A stretch of 64,000 nucleotides of DNA from Halomontanus rarus (GTDB lineage Archaea > Halobacteriota > Halobacteria > Halobacteriales > Natrialbaceae). The position numbers and the translations under genes are program-made. This document shows, piece by piece, positions 38,308 through 47,638 of this stretch. The notes below the pieces were generated by a model. The model saw nothing but the letters and a program-made list of their open reading frames with translations. It was not told where the DNA came from and made no database searches. The stretch spans positions 1,080,259 through 1,144,258 of the forward strand of contig NZ_CP071598.1 of assembly GCF_017357405.1 (NCBI RefSeq), read 5' to 3'. Numbering within the stretch: position 1 is the first letter of the stretch; the number at the start of each line of letters is the position of its first letter.

Positions 38308-39324
38308 GTGGATCGAACGGTCTTCAGTTCGACGGCGCTCGGGTTCGTCGTTGCAGCCCTCGTGTTCGCCGGAATGTTCTGGCTTCTCGATACCGAGACG
38401 GTCGTCACGGCGGTCACGCAGGCGGACCTCGTTCTGGTCGCGCTCGTCGGGGTGACGGTCCTCCTCTGGAACCTCTCGTGGGGAGTCGCACTCTGGAACG
38501 TGCTGCGGGCGCTGGACGTCGACGTTCCGATCCGGATCGCGATACTGGTCAACGCCGCCGGCGCGTTCGTCAACCACGTCTCGCCGTTCGGCCAGGCCGG
38601 CGGGGAACCCGTCACGGCGTACCTCCTCACCCGGTCCGCCGAGACGGAGTACGAGGTCAATCTCGCCTCCGTCGCGAGTCTCGACGCGATACACGTGATC
38701 CCGTCGTTGTCGTTCGCCACGATCGGCGTCTCCTACTACGCGACGACGACGACGATCGGACCCGGACTCGAGGTCCTGTTCACGAGTATCGTCGTTCTCG
38801 CGATCTGTACGCCGGTGGTCGCCATCGTTCTCTGGCGTCGCCGAACGTCGATCGAACGACGGGTCGCGGCCCTCCTAACCTCTCTCCTCCGAACCGTCGC
38901 CCCCGTCGTTCCCCGCCTCTCGGCGCCCGACGACGGCGCCGTCGCCGAGCGCGTCGGCGGCTTCGTCCGCGCGCTCGAGGTCGTCGCCGCGGACCGACGG
39001 CGACTGGTCGCCGCGATCGGGTTCTCCGCCGGCGGCTGGGCGATTCAGGCGGTCGGGCTCTGGATCGCGTTTCTCGCCGTCGGCGCACCGATTCCGCTCT
39101 CGCTTCCGTTCTTCGTCGTTCCCATCGGAACGATGGCGAGCGTCGTCCCCACGCCCGGCGGGTTGGGCGGGATCGAGGTCGTCAACGTCACGCTCATCAC
39201 GCTCCTCACCGGCATTAGCGGCGGCACGGTCGCGGTCGCGGTCACCATGCACAGCGTCGGCGGCTACCTGCTGACGACCGCCGTGGGAGCGGCCGCGACG
39301 ACCGTTCTCGGCGTCCGATACTAG
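38308..39324 (+). CDS. Lysylphosphatidylglycerol synthase TM-region family (UPF0104)
   Basis: 338 residues, about eight to nine hydrophobic helices. Family signatures are VNHVSPFGQAGGEPVTAYLL and VPTPGGLGGIEVVN. Archaeal members lack the cytoplasmic aminoacyl-transferase domain of MprF and are thought to act as lipid flippases or transporters. Starts at GTG 38308. It lies next to the convergent phosphatase-fold and glycosyltransferase genes, so a role in surface glycolipid handling is possible (inference). Confidence 0.85.
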   Translation: MDRTVFSSTALGFVVAALVFAGMFWLLDTETVVTAVTQADLVLVALVGVTVLLWNLSWGVALWNVLRALDVDVPIRIAILVNAAGAFVNHVSPFGQAGGEPVTAYLLTRSAETEYEVNLASVASLDAIHVIPSLSFATIGVSYYATTTTIGPGLEVLFTSIVVLAICTPVVAIVLWRRRTSIERRVAALLTSLLRTVAPVVPRLSAPDDGAVAERVGGFVRALEVVAADRRRLVAAIGFSAGGWAIQAVGLWIAFLAVGAPIPLSLPFFVVPIGTMASVVPTPGGLGGIEVVNVTLITLLTGISGGTVAVAVTMHSVGGYLLTTAVGAAATTVLGVRY

Positions 39325-39345
39325 CGGCAAGTCGGGCGGAATCGC

Positions 39346-40635
39346 TCACAGATACCCGAGATCCTGTAATCTGTCCTCGATATCGAGTCGCTCGGCCGAA
39401 CTCGGATCGACGCCCTTCTCGGGGAGTGCGCTCGAGAGCCGCGTTTCGAGGTCGCGGTCGTCGACGGGCGATAGCTCTCGAGGGTCGTTCTCGAGGTCGT
39501 ACACCTCGGGGTCCCAGTCGCGTTCGGGGTACTCCACGTACTTCGCGTCGCCGTCGCGCACCGCTCGAGCCCAGTTGCGTTCGCCGTGGAGCGAGGCGCC
39601 ACAGGCTCGCATGTAGACGAGCCGATCCTCGGCGGGATCGCCGGCGGCCGCCCGGATCGGTTCGCCGTCGGCCTCGACTTCGATTTCGAACGCGTCGAGG
39701 ATGGTCGGGAGGATGTCGACCTGTCGAACCTGCGCGTCGACCGTCGCCGACTCGACGCCCGGGCCGGCGAGGACGAACGGGACGTTGGTGGTGAAGTCGA
39801 AGACGTTCTCGCCGTGGCCGTTCTCGAGGAAGTGGTCGTCCACGTCCGGTCCCAGTCGGTCGCACAGTCGGTTGATTCGGCCGGCGACGCCCCGCGTATC
39901 GACGCCGCCGTAGTATCGAAGCGCGTCCCTGAGGGACTTCGCCGCGAGCCGAAGCGGGTTGTGGCGGTGCGTGATGCTCTCGCCGTGGTCGCCGACGACG
40001 GCGATCACGGTGTTCTCGGGGACGGCGTCGACGAGCGCTCGAAGCTCGGGATCGAGCGCGGAGAGCGCACGGCCGTACGGCGTCTCGCCGTACGCCTCCC
40101 GATCGTACGCTCGCGGGACGGTGATGTCCTCGTGGAGCTCCCAGAGGTGGACGACCGCGGCGAACGGTTCCGGCAGCGACTCGAGTCGGTCGATCGCCGC
40201 CGTCTTCCACTCGCCGAAGACGGACTCGTGTTCGTCGCGACACTCGTACGCGTCGAAGCCGCGATCGAGTCCCGTTTCGGGAACGAGCGGCCCCGTCACC
40301 ATCGCTTCGGTGTGCCAGCCGTGCTCGCCGAGGATCGACGCGAGCGGACGCACGTCCGGCGCGAGACGCCCGTGTTGAAGCGACTGGATTCCGTTCCGCT
40401 CGGAGTACGTCCCGGTCAGGAGGCTGGCGACGGCCGGCGTCGTCGTCGTCGCGGTCGCGTACAGCGACGTACACTCGAGGCCCCGTTCGCGGAGGGAATC
40501 GAGAAACGGAGTTCGGGTTCGATCCGCCGCGACGAAATCCTGTCGCAGGCAATCGATGCAGACGAGCAGGAGGTTCGGGTCGGTCTCGGACGGCTCCGTC
40601 TCGCTCGTCTCGTCGGAATCTACATTCGTCGTCAT
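39346..40635 (-). CDS. Sulfatase/alkaline-phosphatase-fold enzyme, Thr nucleophile type
   Basis: 429 residues. Metal-site motifs NLLLVCIDCLRQDFV and VVGDHGESITHRH are those of the alkaline phosphatase superfamily. Where true sulfatases have Cys-x-Pro-Ser-Arg, this has TTTTPAVASLLTGTY. There is no formylglycine Cys, so a phosphotransferase or phosphodiesterase on surface polymers is more likely than a sulfatase. The next upstream gene ends one base before its ATG (40635), giving a tight pair. Confidence 0.8.
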   Translation of the reverse strand: MTTNVDSDETSETEPSETDPNLLLVCIDCLRQDFVAADRTRTPFLDSLRERGLECTSLYATATTTTPAVASLLTGTYSERNGIQSLQHGRLAPDVRPLASILGEHGWHTEAMVTGPLVPETGLDRGFDAYECRDEHESVFGEWKTAAIDRLESLPEPFAAVVHLWELHEDITVPRAYDREAYGETPYGRALSALDPELRALVDAVPENTVIAVVGDHGESITHRHNPLRLAAKSLRDALRYYGGVDTRGVAGRINRLCDRLGPDVDDHFLENGHGENVFDFTTNVPFVLAGPGVESATVDAQVRQVDILPTILDAFEIEVEADGEPIRAAAGDPAEDRLVYMRACGASLHGERNWARAVRDGDAKYVEYPERDWDPEVYDLENDPRELSPVDDRDLETRLSSALPEKGVDPSSAERLDIEDRLQDLGYL

Positions 40636-40636
40636 G

Positions 40637-41596
40637 TCAGGATCGATACCCCAGTTGCTCGAGTCGCTCTTCGACCGTCGCCCGCTGCTCCTCGACCGGT
40701 GTGTCCTCCTCGGCACCGGCGCTTTCGTCCGCGTCCGGCTCTCGGGTGCGCCGATCCGTCGCCGTCGTCTCGCACCACGGAACCTCGCGGAGGCAGGGCA
40801 GGTCGACGCCGCCGGGGTGGCCGTAGATGCCGTACTCGCCGATCGCGTTGCCGTGATCGGCCGTGATCACCGCCGACTCGGCGTCGACGTTCGCCAATAG
40901 ACACTCGACCTCCTCGAGGACGGCCTCGAGGTTCGCCCGGTAGCGCTCCCAGACGGTCGATTCGCTCACCCGGCCGAATCGGAGGTCCTCCCAGACGGAC
41001 ATCGACTCGTCGCCGAACTGCGACAGGGCCACGCCTCGGTCTTCCGAATCCGGGGCCGCGAGCGACGGGAAGTGAGGTTGCATGTAGTGGACGACCAGTC
41101 GGTCGAAACGGTCCTCGCGACCGAGTTCGATCGCCCGGTCGGTGATCGGACGGGGTGGAATCGTTCCGAGGTCGTCGTCCCACGCCTCGCGCCACACGTC
41201 GACGACAGTTCCGAATCGATCGGCGTCGAGGACTCGTGCGGTGTACGGATTGCCGGACACGTACGCCACGTCCGCGAGTTCGTTCGAATCCGCGTCGACG
41301 AACACGTTCCGTAACCACTCCTCGGAACTGCTCGCCGGCGACGTCCTCGTCGTTCCGGCGTGAATTCCCTCGTACGCCCGGTCCGTCTCCGAGAGCACGT
41401 CCGAAAACAGGTCCGCCCGACACGCGTCGAGGACGACGAGTAGGTCCCAGTCGGCCGAGAGGATCGGATCGGCGTCCGTCGACGACCGGACCGAAAAGTA
41501 CGTCCGCCACGCGAGCTCGCGGACCGCGTCCAGACCCGCGTGACGGAGGCTCCGGGCCGCGACCGTGACCGTGTCTGTCAGTTTCGTGCCACTCAT
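40637..41596 (-). CDS. Alkaline-phosphatase-fold protein, paired with the sulfatase-like gene
   Basis: 319 residues. Motifs LLVVLDACRADLFSDVL, FDRLVVHYMQPHFPS and AVITADHGNAIGEYGIYGHPGG are the metal-binding and His motifs of the superfamily. It lacks a sulfatase Cys; the equivalent position reads HAGTTRTSPASSSEEW. It is transcribed before, and 1 base from, the 39346-40635 gene. Both probably modify glycans or polar lipid headgroups, together with the glycosyltransferase encoded divergently (inference). Confidence 0.75.
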   Translation of the reverse strand: MSGTKLTDTVTVAARSLRHAGLDAVRELAWRTYFSVRSSTDADPILSADWDLLVVLDACRADLFSDVLSETDRAYEGIHAGTTRTSPASSSEEWLRNVFVDADSNELADVAYVSGNPYTARVLDADRFGTVVDVWREAWDDDLGTIPPRPITDRAIELGREDRFDRLVVHYMQPHFPSLAAPDSEDRGVALSQFGDESMSVWEDLRFGRVSESTVWERYRANLEAVLEEVECLLANVDAESAVITADHGNAIGEYGIYGHPGGVDLPCLREVPWCETTATDRRTREPDADESAGAEEDTPVEEQRATVEERLEQLGYRS

Positions 41597-41902
41597 GCGA
41601 AAGACATTCGGGTCGACATTCCCTCACGAGGAGAAAAAACCATCTATCACGTCCGCCGACGGTCGAACGGCCCCGTCCGGTCGCGACTCGAGAGACGACC
41701 GACTACCTCGGAACGGGGTTGAATACATTTATAAGAATACCGACCTAACCGCTCTACTGACAGTGAGGGGATCCAACAGTGGCACAGACTCTATTTTACA
41801 GGTCCCGAGCGTCCCGACTGACACGAGCTCGCCGTTTCACCTCGAGAAGCGTCCGACGACCGACGACCGGACGATCGATTTCCACGGACGAGGCGACCGC
41901 GA
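41597..41902. other. Divergent promoter region
   Basis: 306 bases between the phosphatase-fold pair and the glycosyltransferase. An AT-rich TATA-like element (ACATTTATAAGAAT, about 41725-41738) would direct a plus-strand transcript with a leader of about 140 bases. Nothing else is seen. Confidence 0.4.
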
Positions 41903-42853
41903 ATGAGTGAGACGGTCGCCGTTGCACACTACTGCGAAGGGGCCGGACACGCGACCCGAATGCTGGCGGTTGCGGAGGGGATCGCCGCGGCGGGGTACGA
42001 AACTACCCTCGCCGGCGGCGGGCCCGGCAAGGCGTTCGTCGAGCGCAACGGATACAGCGAATTCGAGCCCCCTGGGGTCGATTTCATCCGCGGCTACCAG
42101 CGCGGTAACCTCCTCGTCGTCTTGAAAGAGTGCATGCCGAACATCTTCGGCCGCGTCCGCGAGTACGTCTCGTGGTTGCGCGAGGAAGAGCCGGTACTGC
42201 TGGTCACCGACGACCTCTCGGCGGCGATCGCGGCAACGATCGACTCCATGCCCTACTACTACGTCACGCACGACCCGGCGGCGTTTTACACGACGACCGT
42301 CGAGCGGACGGCCGCCTGGGCCCGAAACCGGTTCGCGCTCCAGACGGCCGAGTCGTTTCTCCTGCCGAAGGTCTGGAGCGGCGTGCCCACGATTCCGTCC
42401 GCGGTGGAGATTCCGCCGATCGCTCCCGCGAGCGAGGAACTCGACGAGTCCGTCGACGTCCTCGTCGTCCCGAGCGCCTTCACCATCGACCAGAACCGGC
42501 TGACGAGCGTCCTCGAGCGAAAAGGACGGGACGTCACGCTGGTCGGCGGAGAGAACTGGGAGATACAGGAGTCACTCCAGCCGTACATCGCGGCGGCCAA
42601 CGTCGTCATTTGCAGCGGGTACTCGACCGTCATGGAGGCCGCCGTCGCCGGAACCCCCTGTATACTTTTCCCGGAGACGTCGGAACAGCGAGGGGTCGCC
42701 GAGGCGATCAGTTCCGAACGCGGGTTCTATCCCGTCGACACCGTCGCCGAGGTCGAACGGCTGCTCGATCGGATCGAAGTGCCGAAACCGCATGAGAACG
42801 GCACGAGGAACGTCGTCGACGCCGCACTCGACGGACTCTCCGTGCTCCGGTGA
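41903..42853 (+). CDS. Glycosyltransferase, GT28/MurG-like
   Basis: 316 residues. The N-terminal glycine-rich acceptor loop is AHYCEGAGHATRMLAVAEGI, and the C-terminal donor-binding region is VVICSGYSTVMEAAVAGTPCILFP, the pattern of GT28/UDP-GlcNAc-type GT-B enzymes. The acceptor is unknown. Its setting opposite two phosphatase-fold genes and a lipid-flippase-like gene suggests surface glycan or glycolipid assembly. Confidence 0.8.
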   Translation: MSETVAVAHYCEGAGHATRMLAVAEGIAAAGYETTLAGGGPGKAFVERNGYSEFEPPGVDFIRGYQRGNLLVVLKECMPNIFGRVREYVSWLREEEPVLLVTDDLSAAIAATIDSMPYYYVTHDPAAFYTTTVERTAAWARNRFALQTAESFLLPKVWSGVPTIPSAVEIPPIAPASEELDESVDVLVVPSAFTIDQNRLTSVLERKGRDVTLVGGENWEIQESLQPYIAAANVVICSGYSTVMEAAVAGTPCILFPETSEQRGVAEAISSERGFYPVDTVAEVERLLDRIEVPKPHENGTRNVVDAALDGLSVLR

Positions 42854-42908
42854 GCGCGCCGGGCTGCGGGCGAAGCGGTCTCCGAGTCGATCGATCGACG
42901 ACGGGAGA

Positions 42909-43613
42909 CTACCGCTCGCCCGCCACCTCTGCCTCGAGCCGGTCGACGAAGTCGACGACGGCCCGTTTTCGGTCCGCGGCCAGGGCCCGTCCCTCGTCGG
43001 TGTACATCCGATCCGGGAGCTCGAGGATCTTCTTGTAAATGTGATTCACGCTCGTCGCCCCCGCCCTCGAGTCGTCCCTCTCGATCGGCACCGCCGGATC
43101 GTGGATGGCCGTGCCCGCCTCGCCGCCGTAGGAGAACACCCGCGCGATACCGATCGCGCCCAGGGCGTCGAGATTGTCCGCGTCCGAGAGGAGTCTGGCC
43201 TCGGGCGTCGTCGGTTCGACGTCGTTCGAGTACCGGTGGGCGCGGATACAGTGGGCGACGGCGTCGATCGTCGCGTCGGTCACTTCGAGGTCCGTCGTCC
43301 GGTTTCGGTCGCCCTCCGAGTTGCCGAACGTGTTCGACCCCGAGAGAATCCGACGCGCCTCTTTGGCCCCCCACGCGGCGTGATCGTCGATTTCGCCGAC
43401 GTCTTCTCTCCCGCGTCCGATGTCGTGTAAGAGGACGGCCAGTCCGAGCACCCGGTCGTCGACCGACCGGTCGGCCGCGAGTCGCTCGGCCAGCGTTTCG
43501 ACTCGCTGGACGTGGTGCCAGTCGTGGGCCGGAAACGGGTGTTCGTGATCGTCGAAGTACGACTTCGCGATCGCGCGAACGGACTCGAGGTCGGACTCGG
43601 ACGAATCGGTCAT
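42909..43613 (-). CDS. HD-domain phosphohydrolase
   Basis: 234 residues. The HD signature is spread as AHDWHHVQRVETLAERL (His), LAVLLHDIGRGRED (His-Asp), an HAAWGAK helix and SDADNLDALGAIGIARVF (Asp). This is the YfbR/yedJ-like HD hydrolase group, nucleotide phosphatases or phosphodiesterases of unspecified substrate. Repeat copy 3 begins 25 bases upstream of its start codon. Confidence 0.85.
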   Translation of the reverse strand: MTDSSESDLESVRAIAKSYFDDHEHPFPAHDWHHVQRVETLAERLAADRSVDDRVLGLAVLLHDIGRGREDVGEIDDHAAWGAKEARRILSGSNTFGNSEGDRNRTTDLEVTDATIDAVAHCIRAHRYSNDVEPTTPEARLLSDADNLDALGAIGIARVFSYGGEAGTAIHDPAVPIERDDSRAGATSVNHIYKKILELPDRMYTDEGRALAADRKRAVVDFVDRLEAEVAGER

Positions 43614-43637
43614 GTCGAGACGTCAGTGTAGCGACGA

Positions 43638-43722
43638 ATATACGGTTTGCTGTCTCGATGTACCGATGTAACCGCAAATCGGTCGCGGGTGCACTGGACT
43701 CGATTTACGGGAGACCGTATAT
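43638..43722. repeat. 85-bp dispersed inverted-repeat element, copy 3
   Basis: The best-preserved ends: ATATACGGT at 43638-43646 and its inverted partner at the right end (43714-43722). Interior positions align without gaps to copies 1 and 2. The arms differ in sequence from those of copy 1 but still pair within each copy, which suggests compensating change. It lies in the divergent promoter region of the HD hydrolase and carbonic anhydrase genes. Confidence 0.75.
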
Positions 43723-43883
43723 CCGCTGTCAGCGAGGGCGACGGAGCGGCGGATCACCTGACCGGCTTTGCCCCACCGTCTTCCGACCCTGCTCCCCGCT
43801 CGAGTAGAGCACTCGCGGGACCGGCGCCGCGAGCCGACCCCCCCTAAAACAAATACAATTCACCTCGAACGATAATAGGAACG

Positions 43884-43893
43884 GAAATTAAAC
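43884..43893 (+). promoter_or_regulatory. TATA box of the carbonic anhydrase gene
   Basis: AAATTAAACC is centred about 28 bases upstream of the ATG at 43916, giving a leaderless message. Confidence 0.55.
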
Positions 43894-43915
43894 CCTCGGG
43901 TAGTATTGGGTGAGT

Positions 43916-44596
43916 ATGCACCAGACGTTAATCGACTTACTCGAGAACAACGCCGCGCACGCCGAACAGTTTCAGTCCCGCTTCGACGACGTACAGGACT
44001 CCCAGCAGCCGTCCGTCGTCACCGTCTGTTGCTCGGACTCCCGCGTCCTGCAGGATCACATCTGGGGGAACGACGAACCCGGGCAGCTCTTCTCGTGTGG
44101 CAACATCGGAAACCGCGTCGTGCAACGAAGCGACTCCGGTTCGGAGATCTCGGCCGACGTCCTCTATCCGATCGTTCACACGGGAACCGAGACCGCCGTC
44201 GTCGTGGGACACACCGGGTGTGGCGCCGTGACGGCGGCGTACGACGACCTCACTGAGGGTATCTCCGAACCCGACGCTATCAGCCACTGTCTCGAACTCC
44301 TCGAGCCCCACCTCGAACCCGCACTCGAGTTACTGCCAGACGACGTCGACCGAGCGGGAGCCATCAACCGGCTCGTCGAGTACAACGTCGATCGCCAACT
44401 CGAGTTTCTCGAGGAGAGCGCGGACGTTCCCGACACGGTGTCTCTCGTCGGCGTCGTCTACGACTTTCAGGACGTCTACTCGGGCCGTCGAGGGGAGGTC
44501 CACGTCGTCAACGTCGACGGCGAGACGTCCGTCGATCGCTTGCGAGCGGCGCATCCGGAGATCGAGTCGCGCGTCGAACGGCTCTGGGAGTACTGA
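43916..44596 (+). CDS. Beta-class carbonic anhydrase
   Basis: Interconverts CO2 and bicarbonate. 226 residues. Zinc ligands and catalytic dyad are in CCSDSRV (Cys-x-Asp-x-Arg) and HTGCGAV (His-x2-Cys), with the GNIGNRV motif between them. Length is that of the family. The leaderless ATG at 43916 is preferred over the GTG two codons earlier. Monocistronic. Confidence 0.95.
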   Translation: MHQTLIDLLENNAAHAEQFQSRFDDVQDSQQPSVVTVCCSDSRVLQDHIWGNDEPGQLFSCGNIGNRVVQRSDSGSEISADVLYPIVHTGTETAVVVGHTGCGAVTAAYDDLTEGISEPDAISHCLELLEPHLEPALELLPDDVDRAGAINRLVEYNVDRQLEFLEESADVPDTVSLVGVVYDFQDVYSGRRGEVHVVNVDGETSVDRLRAAHPEIESRVERLWEY

Positions 44597-44793
44597 GGGC
44601 GTTGCGGGCGTCGATCCGATCCGATTCGTCGGCTAGGGCGGTCGAACTGGCCGACTTCAGCAGTCCAGTTTCGAGCGTCGAGTCGTAGTAGCCGCTTCTC
44701 GTAGCCGATGTCACTCCGGCGCGTTCTGGATCGCCGTCGTATTTCATTTCATAGATAACAGGTGTTATTAGATGTCGCTCTCACAGATTACTC

Positions 44794-45990
44794 ATGGATA
44801 CCGCTATCGGAACCGCGCTCGCGGCTGCCGAGAACGGCCGCGTCGCGGGCGAACGCGCCGCACGCCGCGCGCTGGCCGAACTACCGACCGACCGCGTCGA
44901 CTTCTGTCAGGTATTCAGTTCGATCGAGTACGAGTACGACGCCGTCATCGCGGGGATTTCGGCGGTCATCGGAACCGACCCGCCGTTGATCGGCTGTTCG
45001 ACCGGCGAAGCGTTCACCGAAGACGACGTCACGCGAGGCGTCGTCGCAGTCGGGCTCGTCGCCAGCGACACGGTAAGGTTCTTTGCGGGGCTAGGGACCG
45101 GTCTGAGCGACGACGTCTCCGGTACCGTCCGCGAGGCCGTCGCCGACCTCCCCTCGGAGGTGACGGGATATCCCCACATGGCCGCGATCAACCTTCACGA
45201 CGGTCTCAGCGGCGTCGGCGAAGAACTCGCGTTGGTCACCCAGAAACAGCTCGGGCCGCAGGTCCGCATCGCCGGCGGAGCCGCGACCGACGACCACCAC
45301 CTCGAGGGGACTCACGTCTTTCACAACGATACCGTCGCCGAAGACGCCGTCGCGCTCGGGTTGATCGCCGCCACCGAACGGCCCGTCATCGCCGTCGAGC
45401 ACGGTCACGAACCCCTCTCCGAGCCGTTCGAGGTGACCCGATCGGACGGTAGTCTGGTGTACGAACTGGACGGGAAACCCGCCTTTCAGGTCTGGAAAGA
45501 CGCCGTCAGAGCGCAGGTCCGCGAGGAGTTCGGCGTCACCGTCGACACCCTCGACCCGACCGATCAGCTCCTCCAGCGCATCATGTGCGAGTTCGAGTTC
45601 GGGTTCGATCAGGGTGGACGCTACAAGATGCGCTGGCCGTGGATCGAAACGGACGGCGGGCCGCTCCACTTCGCCGTCGGCATCCCCGAAGGTACGGTCA
45701 TGCGCGTGATGCACGGCCACCCGGACACGCAGATCGAATCCGGCCGCCAGACGGTTCGATCGGCGATCGAGCGCGCCGGAGACGTCGAGATGGCCGGCGC
45801 GTTCGTCTACGACTGCGCCTGTCGATCGATCGTCCTCGAGGACGAGTTGCCGGTCGCGATCGACGCCATGGCGATCGAACTGGACATGCCGATGGTCGGG
45901 TTCGAGACCTACGGCGAGATCGGCATGGGCCGTAAACAGTTCAGCGGGTTCCATAACGCGACGACCGTCGTCCTGTTGCTGCCGAAGTGA
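44794..45990 (+). CDS. FIST-domain sensory protein
   Basis: 398 residues. The FIST-N domain (LIGCSTGEAFTEDDVTRGVVAVGL, VRIAGGAATDDHH) and FIST-C domain (CACRSIVLEDELPVAI, GFETYGEIG) are both complete. FIST domains bind small ligands, proposed to be amino acids, upstream of signalling proteins. Here it is free-standing, with no kinase or chemotaxis gene beside it. Confidence 0.85.
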   Translation: MDTAIGTALAAAENGRVAGERAARRALAELPTDRVDFCQVFSSIEYEYDAVIAGISAVIGTDPPLIGCSTGEAFTEDDVTRGVVAVGLVASDTVRFFAGLGTGLSDDVSGTVREAVADLPSEVTGYPHMAAINLHDGLSGVGEELALVTQKQLGPQVRIAGGAATDDHHLEGTHVFHNDTVAEDAVALGLIAATERPVIAVEHGHEPLSEPFEVTRSDGSLVYELDGKPAFQVWKDAVRAQVREEFGVTVDTLDPTDQLLQRIMCEFEFGFDQGGRYKMRWPWIETDGGPLHFAVGIPEGTVMRVMHGHPDTQIESGRQTVRSAIERAGDVEMAGAFVYDCACRSIVLEDELPVAIDAMAIELDMPMVGFETYGEIGMGRKQFSGFHNATTVVLLLPK

Positions 45991-46141
45991 CGATGTTCAT
46001 CGTGCGAGTCGTCGGTACAGGTCGGAACGTCCCAATACGGTCGATCGCATCGTCTTCACCTCGCCGGCCGGTTATATTCCGACTCGTTTGAATAAATTCA
46101 TAGTTGTAACACGCAAACGCTTCGCCCGGAGGACTCCAATC

Positions 46142-46687
46142 GTGTCGAAGATTCACCCCGGACGACTGGCCGGAGAACTCGACGGCGACTTCGTCGTCTT
46201 CGTTCTCGGATTACGCATCCACACGCTGTGGAAAGTCCACAAGTGGCTGCCGATACCGTTCGCGATGAACCGAATGCTCGAGGAACTGGAAGCCGATCCG
46301 GACAGCGGCTTTCTCGGATATCAGTCCCAGTTCGGGATCCGCGACCATCTGTACATCCAGTACTGGGACTCCTTCGAGGCGCTTCGAGCGTACGCATGGG
46401 ATCCGGAGTGCGAACACTATCCGGCGATCGGTGCCTTTCACCGGGACATCGGTCCGAGTGACGACGTCGGCATCTGGCACGAAACCTATCTGGTCGACGA
46501 CCAGCAGTACGAGGCGGTCTATCTGAACATGCAACCCCACGGGCTCGGGGCGGCCGGAGACCTCGAGCCGGCGGTCGATCGCCGAAAATCCGCGGCCGGT
46601 CGGCTCGGAAAAACGGCGGGAGACGACGTGCCGATGGACGACGACGGGACGGTAACGTCTCCTGACGAGTACGACGACACGCTGTGA
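46142..46687 (+). CDS. DUF4188 protein
   Basis: 181 residues from a GTG. The opening IHPGRLAGELDGDFVVFVLGLRIHTLWKVHKW and GFLGYQSQFG segments match DUF4188, a ferredoxin-like-fold family related to antibiotic-biosynthesis monooxygenases. Function is not established. The 40-residue charged C-terminal tail is extra. ATG 46088 is in frame, but the intervening residues do not match the family. Confidence 0.75.
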   Translation: MSKIHPGRLAGELDGDFVVFVLGLRIHTLWKVHKWLPIPFAMNRMLEELEADPDSGFLGYQSQFGIRDHLYIQYWDSFEALRAYAWDPECEHYPAIGAFHRDIGPSDDVGIWHETYLVDDQQYEAVYLNMQPHGLGAAGDLEPAVDRRKSAAGRLGKTAGDDVPMDDDGTVTSPDEYDDTL

Positions 46688-46752
46688 GACGCCACGGTGC
46701 GTGTTCGACCGTCGTCGCCAGTCCGGTGTTCGAGACGGACCGCGCTGGATAC

Positions 46753-47511
46753 TCAGGAGAGTCGACCGCCGTCGGCGCGGATCACTTCGCCGGTCACGTA
46801 GGTGGCGTCGTCGCTCGCGAGAAACGCGACGACGCCCGCCACTTCGTCCGGATCGGGAATTCGTCCCTGCGGGATCTTCGCGGTCAGCTCGTCCCTGTCG
46901 GCGAACTGGACGATCCCCTCCGTCTCGAGCAAGTCGGTGTCGACGTACCCGAAGGCGACGGCGTTCGACCGGATTCCATGGCGGGCGTACTCGCGAGCGA
47001 CGGCTTTCGTAAACCCGATCAATCCGCTCTTGCTCGCACAGTAGGAGGCCTGCGCGGAATACCCGCGAAGCCCCGCCATCGACGAAACGTTGACGATCGC
47101 TCCCTCGTGGGTCCGTCGCATGTACTCTGTGGCGGCTTTGGTGCAGTTGAACGCGCCGTCGAGGTTGACCTCGAGAACGCGATCCCAGTCGGCTTTCTCC
47201 ATGCGAAAGAGCACGTCGCTGCCCATCACGCCGGCGTTGTTGACGAGGATCGTCGGCGCGCCGAACTCGTCGGCGACGCCGTCGATGGCCGCTTTCGCGG
47301 CGTCGTAATCGGCGACGTCGAACTGTCTTACGTCGAAGTCGACGTCGTACTCCGAGAGCACGGTTTCCATCTCGGCGGCGGACTCCTCGTCGTCGTAGTA
47401 GGTCGCGACGACGGTCGCACCCTCGTCCGCGAACCGCTTTGCTATCCCGCGTCCGATCCCTCTCGTTCCGCCCGTGACGATCGCAACGTCGTCCGTGAAG
47501 TCGAATGTCAT
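46753..47511 (-). CDS. fabG: 3-oxoacyl-ACP reductase (FabG-like SDR)
   Basis: 252 residues. The NADP motif is TGGTRGIGRGIA; NNAG is at 91-94; the catalytic triad is Ser144, Tyr157 and Lys161 in NVSSMAG and SYCASKSG, with E. coli FabG spacing. It would reduce 3-ketoacyl-ACP to 3-hydroxyacyl-ACP. It lies 127 bases after fabD in the same direction and is the last gene of the acyl-carrier cluster. Acetoacetyl-CoA reductase (PhaB) is the main alternative, but the acyl carrier protein context favours FabG. Confidence 0.85.
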   Translation of the reverse strand: MTFDFTDDVAIVTGGTRGIGRGIAKRFADEGATVVATYYDDEESAAEMETVLSEYDVDFDVRQFDVADYDAAKAAIDGVADEFGAPTILVNNAGVMGSDVLFRMEKADWDRVLEVNLDGAFNCTKAATEYMRRTHEGAIVNVSSMAGLRGYSAQASYCASKSGLIGFTKAVAREYARHGIRSNAVAFGYVDTDLLETEGIVQFADRDELTAKIPQGRIPDPDEVAGVVAFLASDDATYVTGEVIRADGGRLS

Positions 47512-47638
47512 CGTGTCAGTGTCAGTGTGTCTTTCTGCCTCTGTCGTTCACTCTCGCTCTCACTCTCGCTCTCTTCTACCGTCTCGTCCCCTCTGTCCCT
47601 GTCTCTCTCCGCTTTCGCTCTCTGTTCCCGCCTCTCTG

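Noticed and set aside
45585..45935. Arg-rich frame inside the FIST gene
   Set aside because: Out-of-frame shadow of the FIST-C domain.
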